The notes under the pieces: generated by a model
Database searches by the model: none
The model's input: the letters and a program-made list of their open reading frames with translations, nothing else
Told to the model about the DNA's origin: nothing
In this document: piece by piece, positions 8,122-16,717 of the stretch
Layout of the letters: each line of letters opens with the position of its first letter
How positions within the stretch are numbered: position 1 is the stretch's first letter
Position numbers and translations under genes: made by a program
Source of the DNA: an uncultured bacterium
Lineage (GTDB): Bacteria; Elusimicrobiota; Elusimicrobia; Elusimicrobiales; Elusimicrobiaceae
DNA length: 64,000 nt
Assembly (NCBI GenBank): GCA_949291365.1
Contig: CASEVJ010000007.1
Location: 1-64,000, forward strand
Direction: 5' to 3'

Positions 8122-8874
8122 ATGATTGAAGTTAAAAATGAGCACGAATTGCAACTAATGAGAAACGCGGGCAAAGTAACCGCGGCGGTGCTCAAAAAAA
8201 TGACAGAAGCGGTGAAACCGGGTGTTTCTACCTTGGATTTGGACGTAATAGCCGAAAAAACGATACGCTCCTTCGGAGCGGTGCCGCTTTTTTTGGGCTA
8301 TGCGGGGTTCCCGGGTAGTATTTGTGCGTCCATTAATGAAGAAGTCGTGCACGGAATCCCCAAAAAAGATAGAATATTAAAGAGTGGTGATATTATCAGT
8401 ATCGATACAGGAGCCAAGCTTGACGGTTTCTGTTCGGACGCCGCTATCACCCTCGGCGTCGGCAAAGTTTCCGATGAAGCCCAGAGATTGATGGACATAA
8501 CCCGGAAATCTCTTTATAAGGCCATCGGGCTAGTCAAACCGGGTATCCGATTGGGAGATATCGGAAACGCGGTGGAAACGTTTGCCGAGCAACAAGGCAT
8601 GGGCGTTGTCCGCGATTACTGTGGGCACGGCATTGGCCGCAACATGCATGAGGAGCCCTCTATCCCGAATTTTGGGAAGAAGGGCACCGGCCCTGTATTA
8701 GAGCCCGGCATGGTGCTTGCCATTGAACCCATGATTACAGCGGGAACTTGGAGAGTCAAGCAGCTTAGTGACGGCTGGACGGTGATCACGCGGGACGGCA
8801 GTTTGGCGGCCCACTTTGAACATACAGTAGCGGTCACGGCACACGGCAGTGAAATATTTACTGCTTTTGAATGA
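8122..8874 (+). CDS. map: methionine aminopeptidase, type I
   Basis: Removes the N-terminal methionine from nascent proteins, needing two metal ions. At 250 aa it has the short type I form without a zinc-finger extension. Metal ligands are visible in order: [16 protein letters not shown] (two Asp), [17 protein letters not shown] (His), LAIEPM (Glu) and HFEHTVAV (Glu). AGAAGGAAG precedes the ATG. It belongs to the spc/alpha read-through block and is followed by infA after 55 nt. Confidence 0.97.
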   Translation: MIEVKNEHELQLMRNAGKVTAAVLKKMTEAVKPGVSTLDLDVIAEKTIRSFGAVPLFLGYAGFPGSICASINEEVVHGIPKKDRILKSGDIISIDTGAKLDGFCSDAAITLGVGKVSDEAQRLMDITRKSLYKAIGLVKPGIRLGDIGNAVETFAEQQGMGVVRDYCGHGIGRNMHEEPSIPNFGKKGTGPVLEPGMVLAIEPMITAGTWRVKQLSDGWTVITRDGSLAAHFEHTVAVTAHGSEIFTAFE

Positions 8875-8929
8875 CCCGGCAGCAAGCTGCTGCGGGGCGT
8901 TCCGAAATTTAACCCGAACTCGGAGATAT

Positions 8930-9142
8930 ATGAGCGATAAAATAGAAGTGGAAGGGAAAGTGCTGGAGGCCTTGCCCAACGCGATGTTCAAGATTGAAAT
9001 TCCGGGCGGCAAGGTTATTCTGGGCCATATATCCGGGAAAATGAGAGTTCATCATATAAGAATTCTGCCCGGAGACAAAGTGAAGCTGGAATTGTCCCCG
9101 TACGACCTTACCAAAGGCAGAATAACTTATAGGGAGAAATAA
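8930..9142 (+). CDS. infA: translation initiation factor IF-1
   Basis: IF-1, 70 aa, an OB-fold protein that occupies the A site during initiation. The sequence reads [20 protein letters not shown], then [34 protein letters not shown], both strongly conserved. The frame is open further upstream, to 8849 inside map, but the family start and the CGGAG at 8921-8925 fix the ATG at 8930. rpmJ begins at the next base after the stop. Confidence 0.97.
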   Translation: MSDKIEVEGKVLEALPNAMFKIEIPGGKVILGHISGKMRVHHIRILPGDKVKLELSPYDLTKGRITYREK

Positions 9143-9256
9143 ATGAAAGTCAGAGCCAGTGTAAAAAAGATATGCCAAAAGTGCAAAATCATTAAGCGCA
9201 ACGGCGTAGTGCGTGTAGTGTGCGAAGTCGCCAAACACAAACAGCGCCAAGGTTAA
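9143..9256 (+). CDS. rpmJ: 50S ribosomal protein L36, zinc-binding
   Basis: L36, 37 aa, the smallest large-subunit protein. [21 protein letters not shown] is followed by [15 protein letters not shown]. The zinc ligands are Cys 11, Cys 14, Cys 27 and His 32, the C+ form. The ATG directly follows the infA TAA, and the Shine-Dalgarno (AGGGAG) lies in the end of infA, so translation should be coupled. Confidence 0.96.
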   Translation: MKVRASVKKICQKCKIIKRNGVVRVVCEVAKHKQRQG

Positions 9257-9278
9257 TTTACAGGAGTATTCATAGAAT

Positions 9279-9659
9279 ATGGCTAGAGTCGCAGGTATTG
9301 ATTTACCGAAAAATAAAAGAATTGACGTAGCGTTGGAATACATCTACGGTATTGGCAAGAAAAACGCCAAAGAAGTGTTGGCCAAACTCAACGGCCAAAT
9401 TGACCCCGCTACCCGTGTCAAAGACCTTACCGAACAACAGGCAGGTCTTTTGAACACCATCTTGCAGAAAGAATACAAGGTGGAAGGCGAACTGCGCAGA
9501 GAAGTGGCGCAGAATATTCACCGCTTTATCGAAATCGGTTCGTACAGAGGCCAGCGCCACCGCAGAAACCTGCCCGTGCGCGGTCAGCGGACCAAAACCA
9601 ACAGCAGAACCCGCCGCGGCAGAAGAAAAACCGTCGGTTCCAAGGCTGCAGCTAAATAA
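9279..9659 (+). CDS. rpsM: 30S ribosomal protein S13
   Basis: S13, 126 aa, sits in the head and contacts the P-site tRNA and L5. [26 protein letters not shown] and the basic tail with [25 protein letters not shown] are unmistakable. CAGGAG lies about 10 nt before the ATG. It opens the alpha-operon part of the cluster. Confidence 0.98.
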   Translation: MARVAGIDLPKNKRIDVALEYIYGIGKKNAKEVLAKLNGQIDPATRVKDLTEQQAGLLNTILQKEYKVEGELRREVAQNIHRFIEIGSYRGQRHRRNLPVRGQRTKTNSRTRRGRRKTVGSKAAAK

Positions 9660-9681
9660 CTTTAATTTCAGGATTTAACAT

Positions 9682-10113
9682 ATGGCAGAAGAAAAAGAAA
9701 CTCAAACCGCCGCCGCTGCGGAAGCCAAAGCTCCCGCCGTTAAAGGCAAAAAGAAAAACGCCAAAGCCCCTGCGTTTGGCGTGGTGCATATTTATTGCTC
9801 CTTCAATAACACCATCGTAACCGTGTCTGACGACAAAGGCAACACCATTGCCTGGTCTACCGCCGGTTCCCATGGGTTTAAAGGCACCAAGAAAAGCACT
9901 CCGTTCGCTGCGCAGATTACCTGCAACAAAGCCGCTGAAAAAGCCGTGGCGTTGGGTATGCGCGAAGTGGCCGTGAAAGTCTGCGGCCCCGGTCAGGGAC
10001 GTGAAACAGCCGTGCGCGCCGTACAACAGGCCGGCCTGACGGTTTCTTCCATCAAAGACGTAACCCCCATCCCGCATAACGGATGCAGACCCCCTAAAGC
10101 ACGGAGAGTATAA
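9682..10113 (+). CDS. rpsK: 30S ribosomal protein S11
   Basis: S11, 143 aa, in the platform near the Shine-Dalgarno helix. Compared with the usual 129 aa, it has an N-terminal extension rich in Glu, Ala and Lys (residues 1-30). The core [36 protein letters not shown] and the end [18 protein letters not shown] are standard. AGGAT precedes the ATG. Confidence 0.98.
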   Translation: MAEEKETQTAAAAEAKAPAVKGKKKNAKAPAFGVVHIYCSFNNTIVTVSDDKGNTIAWSTAGSHGFKGTKKSTPFAAQITCNKAAEKAVALGMREVAVKVCGPGQGRETAVRAVQQAGLTVSSIKDVTPIPHNGCRPPKARRV

Positions 10114-10118
10114 GATTT

Positions 10119-10760
10119 ATGTCCAGATACACTGAAGCTAGCTGCAAAAAATGCAGAAAATTAGATTGCAAACTTTTCCTCAAAGGCACCAAATGCTACA
10201 CCAACTGTGTCATTGACAAGCTGGCCTCCGCCAAAGTGCGCGGCGGTAAAGCCGGTGCCAAAGCGCGCCGCGCCAAAGTGTCCGAATACGGTATCCGCTT
10301 GCAGGAAAAGCAGAAAGCCAGATTGCAGTCCGGTATGTCAGAAATTCCGTTCCGCAATATGTTTGACAAGGCCGCCAAATTACAGGGCCAGACCGGCGAA
10401 AATTTCTTGCGCTTGCTGGAAACCCGCTTGGACAACATTGTGCGCCGCTTGGGCTTTGCGGTCTCTTTGAAAACTGCCCGCCAGATTGTGCTGCACGGTT
10501 TTGTGACCGTCAACGGAAAAGCCGTCAACGTGCCTTCTTTCCAAGTCAAACCGGGCGACAAAGTGGCCCTCAAAGCCGCTTTGGCCGAGAACGTAACCGT
10601 CAAGCAGGGGCTCAACGAAGCCGAAAAACGCAACCAGCGCCCCAGCTTCCTGGAATTTGATGCGGAGAAGATGACCGGCAAACTTTTAAGATGGCCCGAC
10701 AGAGCGGAGATGTCCTACCCTGTCAACGAGCAGCTGATCGTTGAGTACTATTCTAAATAA
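10119..10760 (+). CDS. rpsD: 30S ribosomal protein S4
   Basis: S4, 213 aa, a primary 16S rRNA binder. The N-terminus has cysteines (CKKCRKLDCKLF, then KCYTNC) in the position of the zinc-type S4 arrangement. The S4 RNA-binding domain is seen at about residues 103-165 (RLDNIVRRLGFAVSLKTARQIVLHGFVTVNG). The C-terminus EQLIVEYYSK matches the family. It starts 5 nt after rpsK and precedes rpoA. Confidence 0.97.
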   Translation: MSRYTEASCKKCRKLDCKLFLKGTKCYTNCVIDKLASAKVRGGKAGAKARRAKVSEYGIRLQEKQKARLQSGMSEIPFRNMFDKAAKLQGQTGENFLRLLETRLDNIVRRLGFAVSLKTARQIVLHGFVTVNGKAVNVPSFQVKPGDKVALKAALAENVTVKQGLNEAEKRNQRPSFLEFDAEKMTGKLLRWPDRAEMSYPVNEQLIVEYYSK

Positions 10761-10776
10761 TAGCGCGGAGGATGAA

Positions 10777-11784
10777 ATGGCTTTTAACGAATTAGTTCTT
10801 CCCCAAAAAATTCAGTTGGATGAAAAAACCGCTTCGGATTTCTACGGTAAATTCACCGCAGAACCGTACGAAAGCGGCTACGGCCACACGGTGGGCAACT
10901 CCCTTCGCCGCATTCTGCTTTCCGGTATGGAAGGCGCTGCGGTAACGGCGGTGCGCATTAAAGGGGCTATCCATGAATTCAGCACATTGCCTAACGTGCG
11001 GGAAGACGTTATCAATATCTTGCTCAATTTGAAAAAATTGCGCGTAAAGATGGATAATAAAAACCGCGAATATGTGTCTTTGCACGCCGCTAAACCCGGC
11101 GTGGTGACGGCCGCCGACATTGAAGAAGTGGACGGCGTAAGCATCATCAACAAAGACCTCCCGCTGGCCACCCTGGAAGTGGGCGGCAGCTTGGAAATGG
11201 AAATTGAGCTTTCCCGCGGCAAAGGGTATGTGCCCGCCGAAGACCTGGCCAAAATCCAGCGCCCGGCCGGCTTTATCCCCGTGGACGCGCTGTTTTCGCC
11301 CATCGTCAAAGTGCATTACGATGTGGAACCGGCCCGCGTCGGCCAAAAGACCGACTATGACCGCCTGATTTTGGAAATCACCACCGACGGCACGTTGGAG
11401 CCCGCCCGGGCCCTGCACCGCGCGGCGGTATTGCTTTCCGGCTCTTTGCATATTTTCACCATTGAAGGCGAAGAACCGGGCACCGTAGCCGTCAGCACGG
11501 CTGCGGACGCACAGCAAGAGCCGATTTCCATGACCGGCAGCGTCAGTGGGGCCGCACCCGTCAACTCTAAACTGGACGAAACGCTGAACCAGTCTATTGA
11601 GTTTATTGAGCTTTCTTCCCGCTCCATTAACTGCCTGAAATCTGAAAACATCCATACGGTGCGTGATTTGGTTAAAATGTCCGAAGACGACCTAAAGATG
11701 ATTAAGAATTTCGGTGCCAAATCTATGGACGAAATCAAAGAAAGACTGGCCGAGATGAATTTATCTCTGGGCATGAAAATATAG
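10777..11784 (+). CDS. rpoA: RNA polymerase alpha subunit
   Basis: Alpha subunit, 335 aa, forms the dimer that nucleates RNA polymerase assembly. The N-terminal domain (to about 230) has YGHTVGNSLRRILLSGMEGAAVTAVRI, ISTLPNVREDVINILLNLKKL and the conserved PVDALFSPIVKV. The C-terminal domain (about 260-330) has IELSSRSINCLKSENIHTVRDLV and FGAKSMDEIKERL, the UP-element and activator contact surface. GGAG at 10767-10770 fixes the ATG at 10777; a longer frame to 10741 overlaps rpsD and has no site. Confidence 0.97.
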   Translation: MAFNELVLPQKIQLDEKTASDFYGKFTAEPYESGYGHTVGNSLRRILLSGMEGAAVTAVRIKGAIHEFSTLPNVREDVINILLNLKKLRVKMDNKNREYVSLHAAKPGVVTAADIEEVDGVSIINKDLPLATLEVGGSLEMEIELSRGKGYVPAEDLAKIQRPAGFIPVDALFSPIVKVHYDVEPARVGQKTDYDRLILEITTDGTLEPARALHRAAVLLSGSLHIFTIEGEEPGTVAVSTAADAQQEPISMTGSVSGAAPVNSKLDETLNQSIEFIELSSRSINCLKSENIHTVRDLVKMSEDDLKMIKNFGAKSMDEIKERLAEMNLSLGMKI

Positions 11785-11813
11785 GGTATAACCCGTTGAA
11801 AGGATTGTAAAAG

Positions 11814-12158
11814 ATGATTAAGAATACAGGATACCGTAAACTCGGCAAAACTTCTTCCCATAAAAACGCTATGCTTAAAAACATGGCTACCAGCATTATC
11901 CTGCACGAAGAAGTCAAAACCACGTTGCCCAAAGCCAAAGAAGTGCGCCGCGTGGTAGAAGGGCTGATTACTTTGGCCAAGGCAAACAATCACCTGGCTG
12001 TCAAAGACACGGTGAAAGACAAAGCCGCCTTCAAGAAACTTTTTGAAGTGCTGGCTGCCCGTTACCAAAACCGTGCAGGCGGTTTCACCCGCATTTACCG
12101 CGCCGGCGTACGCCAGGGCGACAATGCGCAGGTGGCGATTATTAAACTGGTGGACTAA
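11814..12158 (+). CDS. rplQ: 50S ribosomal protein L17
   Basis: L17, 114 aa, near the exit tunnel. The family core is present: GRK-like YRKLGKTSSHKNAMLKNMATSIILHEEVKTTLPKAKEVRRVVEGLITLAK, ending with YTRIY-like FTRIYRAGVRQGDNAQVAIIKLVD. AAAGG precedes the ATG. Normally the last gene of the alpha operon; here the mreB ATG follows its TAA immediately. Confidence 0.97.
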   Translation: MIKNTGYRKLGKTSSHKNAMLKNMATSIILHEEVKTTLPKAKEVRRVVEGLITLAKANNHLAVKDTVKDKAAFKKLFEVLAARYQNRAGGFTRIYRAGVRQGDNAQVAIIKLVD

Positions 12159-13202
12159 ATGGTCATAGATTATCTGGGGGGCTTGTTTTCCTCCGACCTG
12201 GGAATGGACTTGGGCACGGCCAACTGCTTGATTTACGTCAAGGATAAAGGCATTGTGCTGCGGGAACCTTCCGTGGTGGCGGTGGAACGCGAGACCGGCG
12301 AGGTAAAAGCCGTCGGCGCCAAAGCCAAGCAAATGCTGGGCAGAACGCCTGCGAACATTATTGCCGTGCGTCCGATGAAAAACGGCGTCATTGCCGATTT
12401 TGAAGTGACGCAGGAAATGATCCGCTATTTTATCCGCAAAGTACACAGCCGCAGCAGCTTGCTGCGTCCCCGGATTGTGATTGGTATTCCCTCTGATATT
12501 ACGGGTGTGGAGCGCCGCGCCGTAGACGACGCGGCCCGCCAGGCCGGTGCGCGGGAAGTCTACCTGATAGAAGAGCCCATGGCTTCTGCCATGGGGGCGG
12601 ATTTGCCTATTGCGGAACCGCATGCCAGCATGATTGTAGATATTGGCGGCGGCACGACGGAAGTGGCGGTTATTTCTTTAGGCGGCATGGTGGTAGCCAA
12701 ATCCATTGATGTGGCCGGAGACGAACTGACCGAATGCATCGTGCAGTATTTCCGCAAAAAATACAACTTAATTATTGGGGAAACGACGGCGGAGGAAGTG
12801 AAAATCAACCTCGGCTCCGTGTACCCGCTCAAAGAAGAAAAATCCATGGAAGTTAAAGGCCGCGATCAGACGCAAGGGCTGCCCCGCACGCTGACGGTAA
12901 CTTCGGAAGAAATCCGTCAGGCGCTGATGGAGCCGGTGCGGCTGATTATTGACGTCATTAAAAGCACGCTGGAAGAAACCCCGCCCGAGCTGGCTGCCGA
13001 TTTGGTGGACAGAGGGCTGGTGGTGGCTGGCGGGGGCTCTTTGCTCCGCGGTATTACGGATTTGATTCGGAAAGAAACCGACATCCCCGTACACCGTGCG
13101 GCAGACCCTTTAAGCTGTGTGGCGCTGGGCACCGGTAAATTTCTGGAACAGCTCAATGAGAAAGGTTCCCGCTTCTTTGGGAATCGGGGCAAATCCTACT
13201 AA
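12159..13202 (+). CDS. mreB: rod-shape-determining actin homologue MreB
   Basis: MreB, 347 aa, forms membrane-bound filaments that orient lateral wall synthesis. The actin-fold nucleotide motifs are clear: phosphate-1 [13 protein letters not shown] at residues 14-26 and phosphate-2 [17 protein letters not shown] at about 160. The adenosine motif [16 protein letters not shown] is near residue 290. An internal [24 protein letters not shown] stretch is also typical. The ATG follows the rplQ stop without a gap, so it is probably transcribed and translated with the ribosomal operon. A terminator follows at 13215. Confidence 0.97.
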   Translation: MVIDYLGGLFSSDLGMDLGTANCLIYVKDKGIVLREPSVVAVERETGEVKAVGAKAKQMLGRTPANIIAVRPMKNGVIADFEVTQEMIRYFIRKVHSRSSLLRPRIVIGIPSDITGVERRAVDDAARQAGAREVYLIEEPMASAMGADLPIAEPHASMIVDIGGGTTEVAVISLGGMVVAKSIDVAGDELTECIVQYFRKKYNLIIGETTAEEVKINLGSVYPLKEEKSMEVKGRDQTQGLPRTLTVTSEEIRQALMEPVRLIIDVIKSTLEETPPELAADLVDRGLVVAGGGSLLRGITDLIRKETDIPVHRAADPLSCVALGTGKFLEQLNEKGSRFFGNRGKSY

Positions 13203-13214
13203 GTTTTACGCCAC

Positions 13215-13267
13215 AAAAAGCGGGCAGGGTTCTTGACGCAAAAGAGAACTTTGTCCGCTTTTTTGTT
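13215..13267 (+). terminator. intrinsic terminator after mreB
   Basis: An imperfect inverted repeat with arms at about 13215-13233 and 13245-13264. The arms pair AAAAAGCGG with CCGCTTTTT on the outside and continue with wobble pairs inward. A T-rich tail (CTTTTTTGTTTTTTG) follows. It would end the long rplV-mreB transcript before mreC. Confidence 0.7.
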
Positions 13268-13379
13268 TTTTGCGGGGGCAACGCCCCTTGGATTAAAAAA
13301 TTTCATTGGTGTATGTCTGCCAACAAGACAATATACACCAGCCCGGATAAATCCGCCCGGAAAGGCGGTATAAGAAACC

Positions 13380-14243
13380 ATGCAACACAAGCCCCAACAT
13401 AAAAAGCAGGTCAGCCAAGGCAACCGACGGCGCAAAATTTTGCCCATTGTTTTTGTGCTGCTTTCGCTGTTGTTAATGGCCTTGCCTTTGGAAAGCCCGG
13501 TAGCTTCGGTCAAAGCATTTTTGGCATATATTTTTATCCCGCAAATCCGTGCGTCCCATGCGGCGTTGGAATACGCGCAGGGCGTATCCGGCACCGTGCG
13601 GGAACTACTTAACACACATTGGGAAAATGAACGCCTACAGGAAGAGATGGACCGTTTGCGCTTGGAAAATGCCCAGGTGCGGGAAGTATTTGCAGAAAAT
13701 GAACGGCTGCGGGCAGCTTTGGGTATGAAGCCCTCCCATATTTGGCGCGGCGTATGGACCAAAACGGCCTACCGGGAGCCCACCCAGTGGAATAGCGTTA
13801 TCATAGACAAGGGCACCCAGGACGGCGTACAAGAAAGGGCCGCAGCCGTGGCCTTAAAAGACGGAGAGCCCGTGTTGGCAGGAGTAGTGGTAGAGACCGA
13901 CGATTATATCGCTAAAGTGTTGCTGGTACGTGATGAAGATTTTTCGGCGGCTGCAGTCAGCTCTTCTTCTGGAAAGGAAGGATTGTTGGTCGGAGCGGGT
14001 GCCGCTCCGCTTAAAATGCTGTATTTGCCGCTTTTGTCCTCTGTTGAGCGTGGGGAAAAGGTGTATACTTCTGCTTCCAGCAGTATTTTCCCAGCGGGGA
14101 TTTTAGTGGGGGAAGTAGTGCAGTCCGGAGAAGAAAACAGCTCTGCCACCGCGCTGACGGCCCGGGTGGAGCCGGCGGCGGACGCGTCCTCTATACGGGA
14201 GCTGTTTATTTTGTTGCCGAAATCCGGAGGAAATACCCCATGA
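13380..14243 (+). CDS. mreC: rod-shape-determining protein MreC
   Basis: MreC, 287 aa, a bitopic membrane protein of the elongasome that links MreB to PBP2. There is a basic cytoplasmic start, a membrane segment at about residues 20-38, a coiled coil (about 75-115, ENERLQEEMDRLRLENAQVREVFAENERLRAAL) and the beta-barrel domain with WNSVIIDKGTQDGV near 140. A TATAAG five bases before the ATG and the lack of a well-spaced Shine-Dalgarno leave the start mode open. Its stop overlaps the mreD start by 4 nt. Confidence 0.93.
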   Translation: MQHKPQHKKQVSQGNRRRKILPIVFVLLSLLLMALPLESPVASVKAFLAYIFIPQIRASHAALEYAQGVSGTVRELLNTHWENERLQEEMDRLRLENAQVREVFAENERLRAALGMKPSHIWRGVWTKTAYREPTQWNSVIIDKGTQDGVQERAAAVALKDGEPVLAGVVVETDDYIAKVLLVRDEDFSAAAVSSSSGKEGLLVGAGAAPLKMLYLPLLSSVERGEKVYTSASSSIFPAGILVGEVVQSGEENSSATALTARVEPAADASSIRELFILLPKSGGNTP

Positions 14244-14728
14244 TGACAACTTTGATGAAACTTTTTCTGCTTTTTGTCGGTTCTACGGTGCTGCATTGGG
14301 CGTTTACCGCAGTATTGGGAGGGGTGGGCTTAAGTTTGAATGTAATGCTGGCGTTTGCCTGTGCCGTATGTGCCCATCTCAAGCCGCAGTATGGATACCC
14401 AACGGCTTTTGTATGCGGGCTGTTTTTGGATTTCTTTGGCATCAAACTTTTTGGGCTGCATGCGCTGACGTTTACTTTGTGCGCTATTGCCGTATATTCT
14501 TTAGAAAAAAGATTGGATTTTGACGCGCCAGTGCCGCAAATGATTAGTTTGTGGGGGCTGGGGTTGTTTGCTGCTTTGTTTGATTTGGTATTACTAAAAG
14601 TATGTGCCGGTTTTTCGGCCTGGCCGGGTTTTTGGCCTTTTGCAGCGGGCATAACGCTCAATGCTGTGCTAGCGCCTGCCATATTTTGGGCGGTGCGTCG
14701 GGTCTTGACTCGGGGGATAAAGGCATAA
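14240..14728 (+). CDS. mreD: rod-shape-determining protein MreD-like
   Basis: A 162 aa protein made almost entirely of hydrophobic segments (about five), with the MreD-style stretch YGYPTAFVCGLFLDFFGIKLFGLHALTF. MreD sequences are poorly conserved, so the name leans on size, topology and the position between mreC and the PBP2 gene. GGAGG lies about 10 nt before the ATG. The next gene starts directly after its stop. Confidence 0.85.
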   Translation: MMTTLMKLFLLFVGSTVLHWAFTAVLGGVGLSLNVMLAFACAVCAHLKPQYGYPTAFVCGLFLDFFGIKLFGLHALTFTLCAIAVYSLEKRLDFDAPVPQMISLWGLGLFAALFDLVLLKVCAGFSAWPGFWPFAAGITLNAVLAPAIFWAVRRVLTRGIKA

Positions 14729-16717
14729 ATGGCAGCCGTTAAGGTAATTTTTAATAACCGTTTGCGTTCTTTGCTGGTGTTGGCGCTGGTAGCCGGCGCG
14801 GTGGTGGCCTTGCGTTTGACCGATATACAGCTTTTGCGCCATGATCGCTATTTGCAACTGGCAGAGCGTAACCGTACACAAGTACTTTATCAGACGGCGC
14901 CGAGGGGGCGTATTTTTACATCAGACGGAAAGATTGTAGCCGCTAATGCACCTTCTTTTGATTTGTATTATCTAGCGGTTGGGCCGAAAGATGAAGACTA
15001 TTTTTCCCGTTTGGCGGCGGATTTTGCCCCGCGTTTGGGCATGAGCAAAGTAGCGGTGTTGGATAAATTGCGCCAAGGAGCCAAAAGCGGAAAGGCCGTG
15101 GCGCTGGCAGAAAATTTATCTCCCCAAAGTGTAATGGTGCTCAAGGAACTGCAGCTGTATTACCCGGGCGTGTATTTGATTGAAGAGAATAAGCGGGTAT
15201 ATCCCTACGGTGTTTTCGCCAGCCATTTAATTGGTTATTTGGGCAGTATGGAGGGCGATGAGTGGAAAAACCGGGATTTGGCTTTGGATTACCGTTTGGA
15301 CGCTAAAATAGGCAAAAACGGGCTGGAAAAGAAATTTGAAAAAGCGCTCAAAGGACGCGACGGCGGCGTCTATTTGGAAGTGGACTATCGCGGTCGCGTC
15401 AAACGCGTGATAGAAGACCGCAGATGGCAGCCAGGCAACGATTTATATCTGACAGTAAACTATGCAGTACAGCGCGCCGCAGAAGAAGGACTCAAAAACT
15501 CTCTTACCGGCCGCGGCGCAGCCGTGGCGATGGATCCGCGTACGGGGGCGGTGCTGGCTTTGGCCACGGCCCCGGCGTTTGACCCGGGTATGTTTGTGCC
15601 GTATTCTGACGAGCCGCAGCCCAAATCTAAACGAATCAGTGAATATAATTTGGCGGTGCAGGGCATTTATCCGCCGGCTTCCACTTTTAAAATTATTACC
15701 GCACTGGCCGCTATGCAGCAGGGGGGATTTAATCCGCAGAAAACCGTTTATTGCCCGGGCTATTATGATGCCGGCTCCCGCGTTTTCAAATGCTGGGGTG
15801 TGCACCAGCACGACAATTTTTTTGAGGCCATGGCTGATTCCTGCGACGTATATTTTTATACGCTGGCGGCCCAGGTAGGCCCGGCTCCTATAGAGAAAAT
15901 ACAGCGGATGTTCCAGTTCGGTCAACCTACCGGCATTGATTTGCCCGGAGAAAAAGCCGGCAATTTATATGGCCCTACCAAACGTGCAAGAAACCGCTCG
16001 TATTGGTTTATTGGAGATACGCTGAATTTGTCCATTGGACAGGGGGAATTGCTGGTTACGCCGATTAAAATGGCTCAGTTTGCCGCGGCGGTGGCCAGCC
16101 GGGGCAAGATTTGGCGTCCGTATTATTTGCAACGGCTGGTGAATAGCCAAACAGGCAAAGTACTGGAGTCGGGCCACAGCGAGCTGCTGGGCACGGTGGA
16201 TATTGACCCTGACCATTGGGATTTAATTTTTAAGGCCCTGAAACATACGGTGGACAAAGGCACCGCTGCCCGCGGCAAAGTAAAAGGAATAGATGTATAT
16301 GGCAAAACAGGCACTGCACAGAACCCACACGGAGACGACCATGGCTGGTTTATGGCTTTTGCCGCCCGTCCCGGAGAGGAGCCCAGCTTGGCGGTGGCGG
16401 TGTTTGTGGAGTTTGGCAAAGGCGGCGCTTCCGCTGCAGGCCCCATTGCGCGGGATATGATAGAGGCCTATTTTTCCGTAAAGGACGAGCCGGCCCCGCC
16501 CGCCCCGGCGCAGCTGGATGTAGAGCTGGCAGAAACACCCCAACCGGCCCAAGCCGCACAGGAACAGGCGCCGCAGCAGGTGCCGCCGACGCCTTTGCCT
16601 GAAGGAAAGCCCGAAGAAATGATTTCTAATATGCAAAGTTTACAGCGTTTTTTATTTTCTATAGGCCAAAAACGCCTAACCGGGAGGGACTATGATGGTT
16701 CCTTACAAAGCCCATAG
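14729..16717 (+). CDS. mrdA: penicillin-binding protein 2 (elongation transpeptidase)
   Basis: Class B PBP, 662 aa, the crosslinking enzyme of lateral wall growth and partner of RodA. One N-terminal membrane segment (about 11-28) precedes a dimerisation domain with APRGRIFTSDGKIVA (about 54) and the transpeptidase domain. Active-site motifs: STFK with Ser 318, SCD (about 371, the usual PBP2 form of SxN) and KTGT near residue 525. After about residue 590 there is a Pro/Gln/Ala-rich tail not found in short family members. It overlaps rodA by 26 nt. Confidence 0.96.
   Translation: MAAVKVIFNNRLRSLLVLALVAGAVVALRLTDIQLLRHDRYLQLAERNRTQVLYQTAPRGRIFTSDGKIVAANAPSFDLYYLAVGPKDEDYFSRLAADFAPRLGMSKVAVLDKLRQGAKSGKAVALAENLSPQSVMVLKELQLYYPGVYLIEENKRVYPYGVFASHLIGYLGSMEGDEWKNRDLALDYRLDAKIGKNGLEKKFEKALKGRDGGVYLEVDYRGRVKRVIEDRRWQPGNDLYLTVNYAVQRAAEEGLKNSLTGRGAAVAMDPRTGAVLALATAPAFDPGMFVPYSDEPQPKSKRISEYNLAVQGIYPPASTFKIITALAAMQQGGFNPQKTVYCPGYYDAGSRVFKCWGVHQHDNFFEAMADSCDVYFYTLAAQVGPAPIEKIQRMFQFGQPTGIDLPGEKAGNLYGPTKRARNRSYWFIGDTLNLSIGQGELLVTPIKMAQFAAAVASRGKIWRPYYLQRLVNSQTGKVLESGHSELLGTVDIDPDHWDLIFKALKHTVDKGTAARGKVKGIDVYGKTGTAQNPHGDDHGWFMAFAARPGEEPSLAVAVFVEFGKGGASAAGPIARDMIEAYFSVKDEPAPPAPAQLDVELAETPQPAQAAQEQAPQQVPPTPLPEGKPEEMISNMQSLQRFLFSIGQKRLTGRDYDGSLQSP

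Noticed and set aside
11355-12623. Minus-strand open frame of 422 codons across rpoA, rplQ and mreB
   Set aside because: Antisense to three certain genes, with no family match and no start signals.
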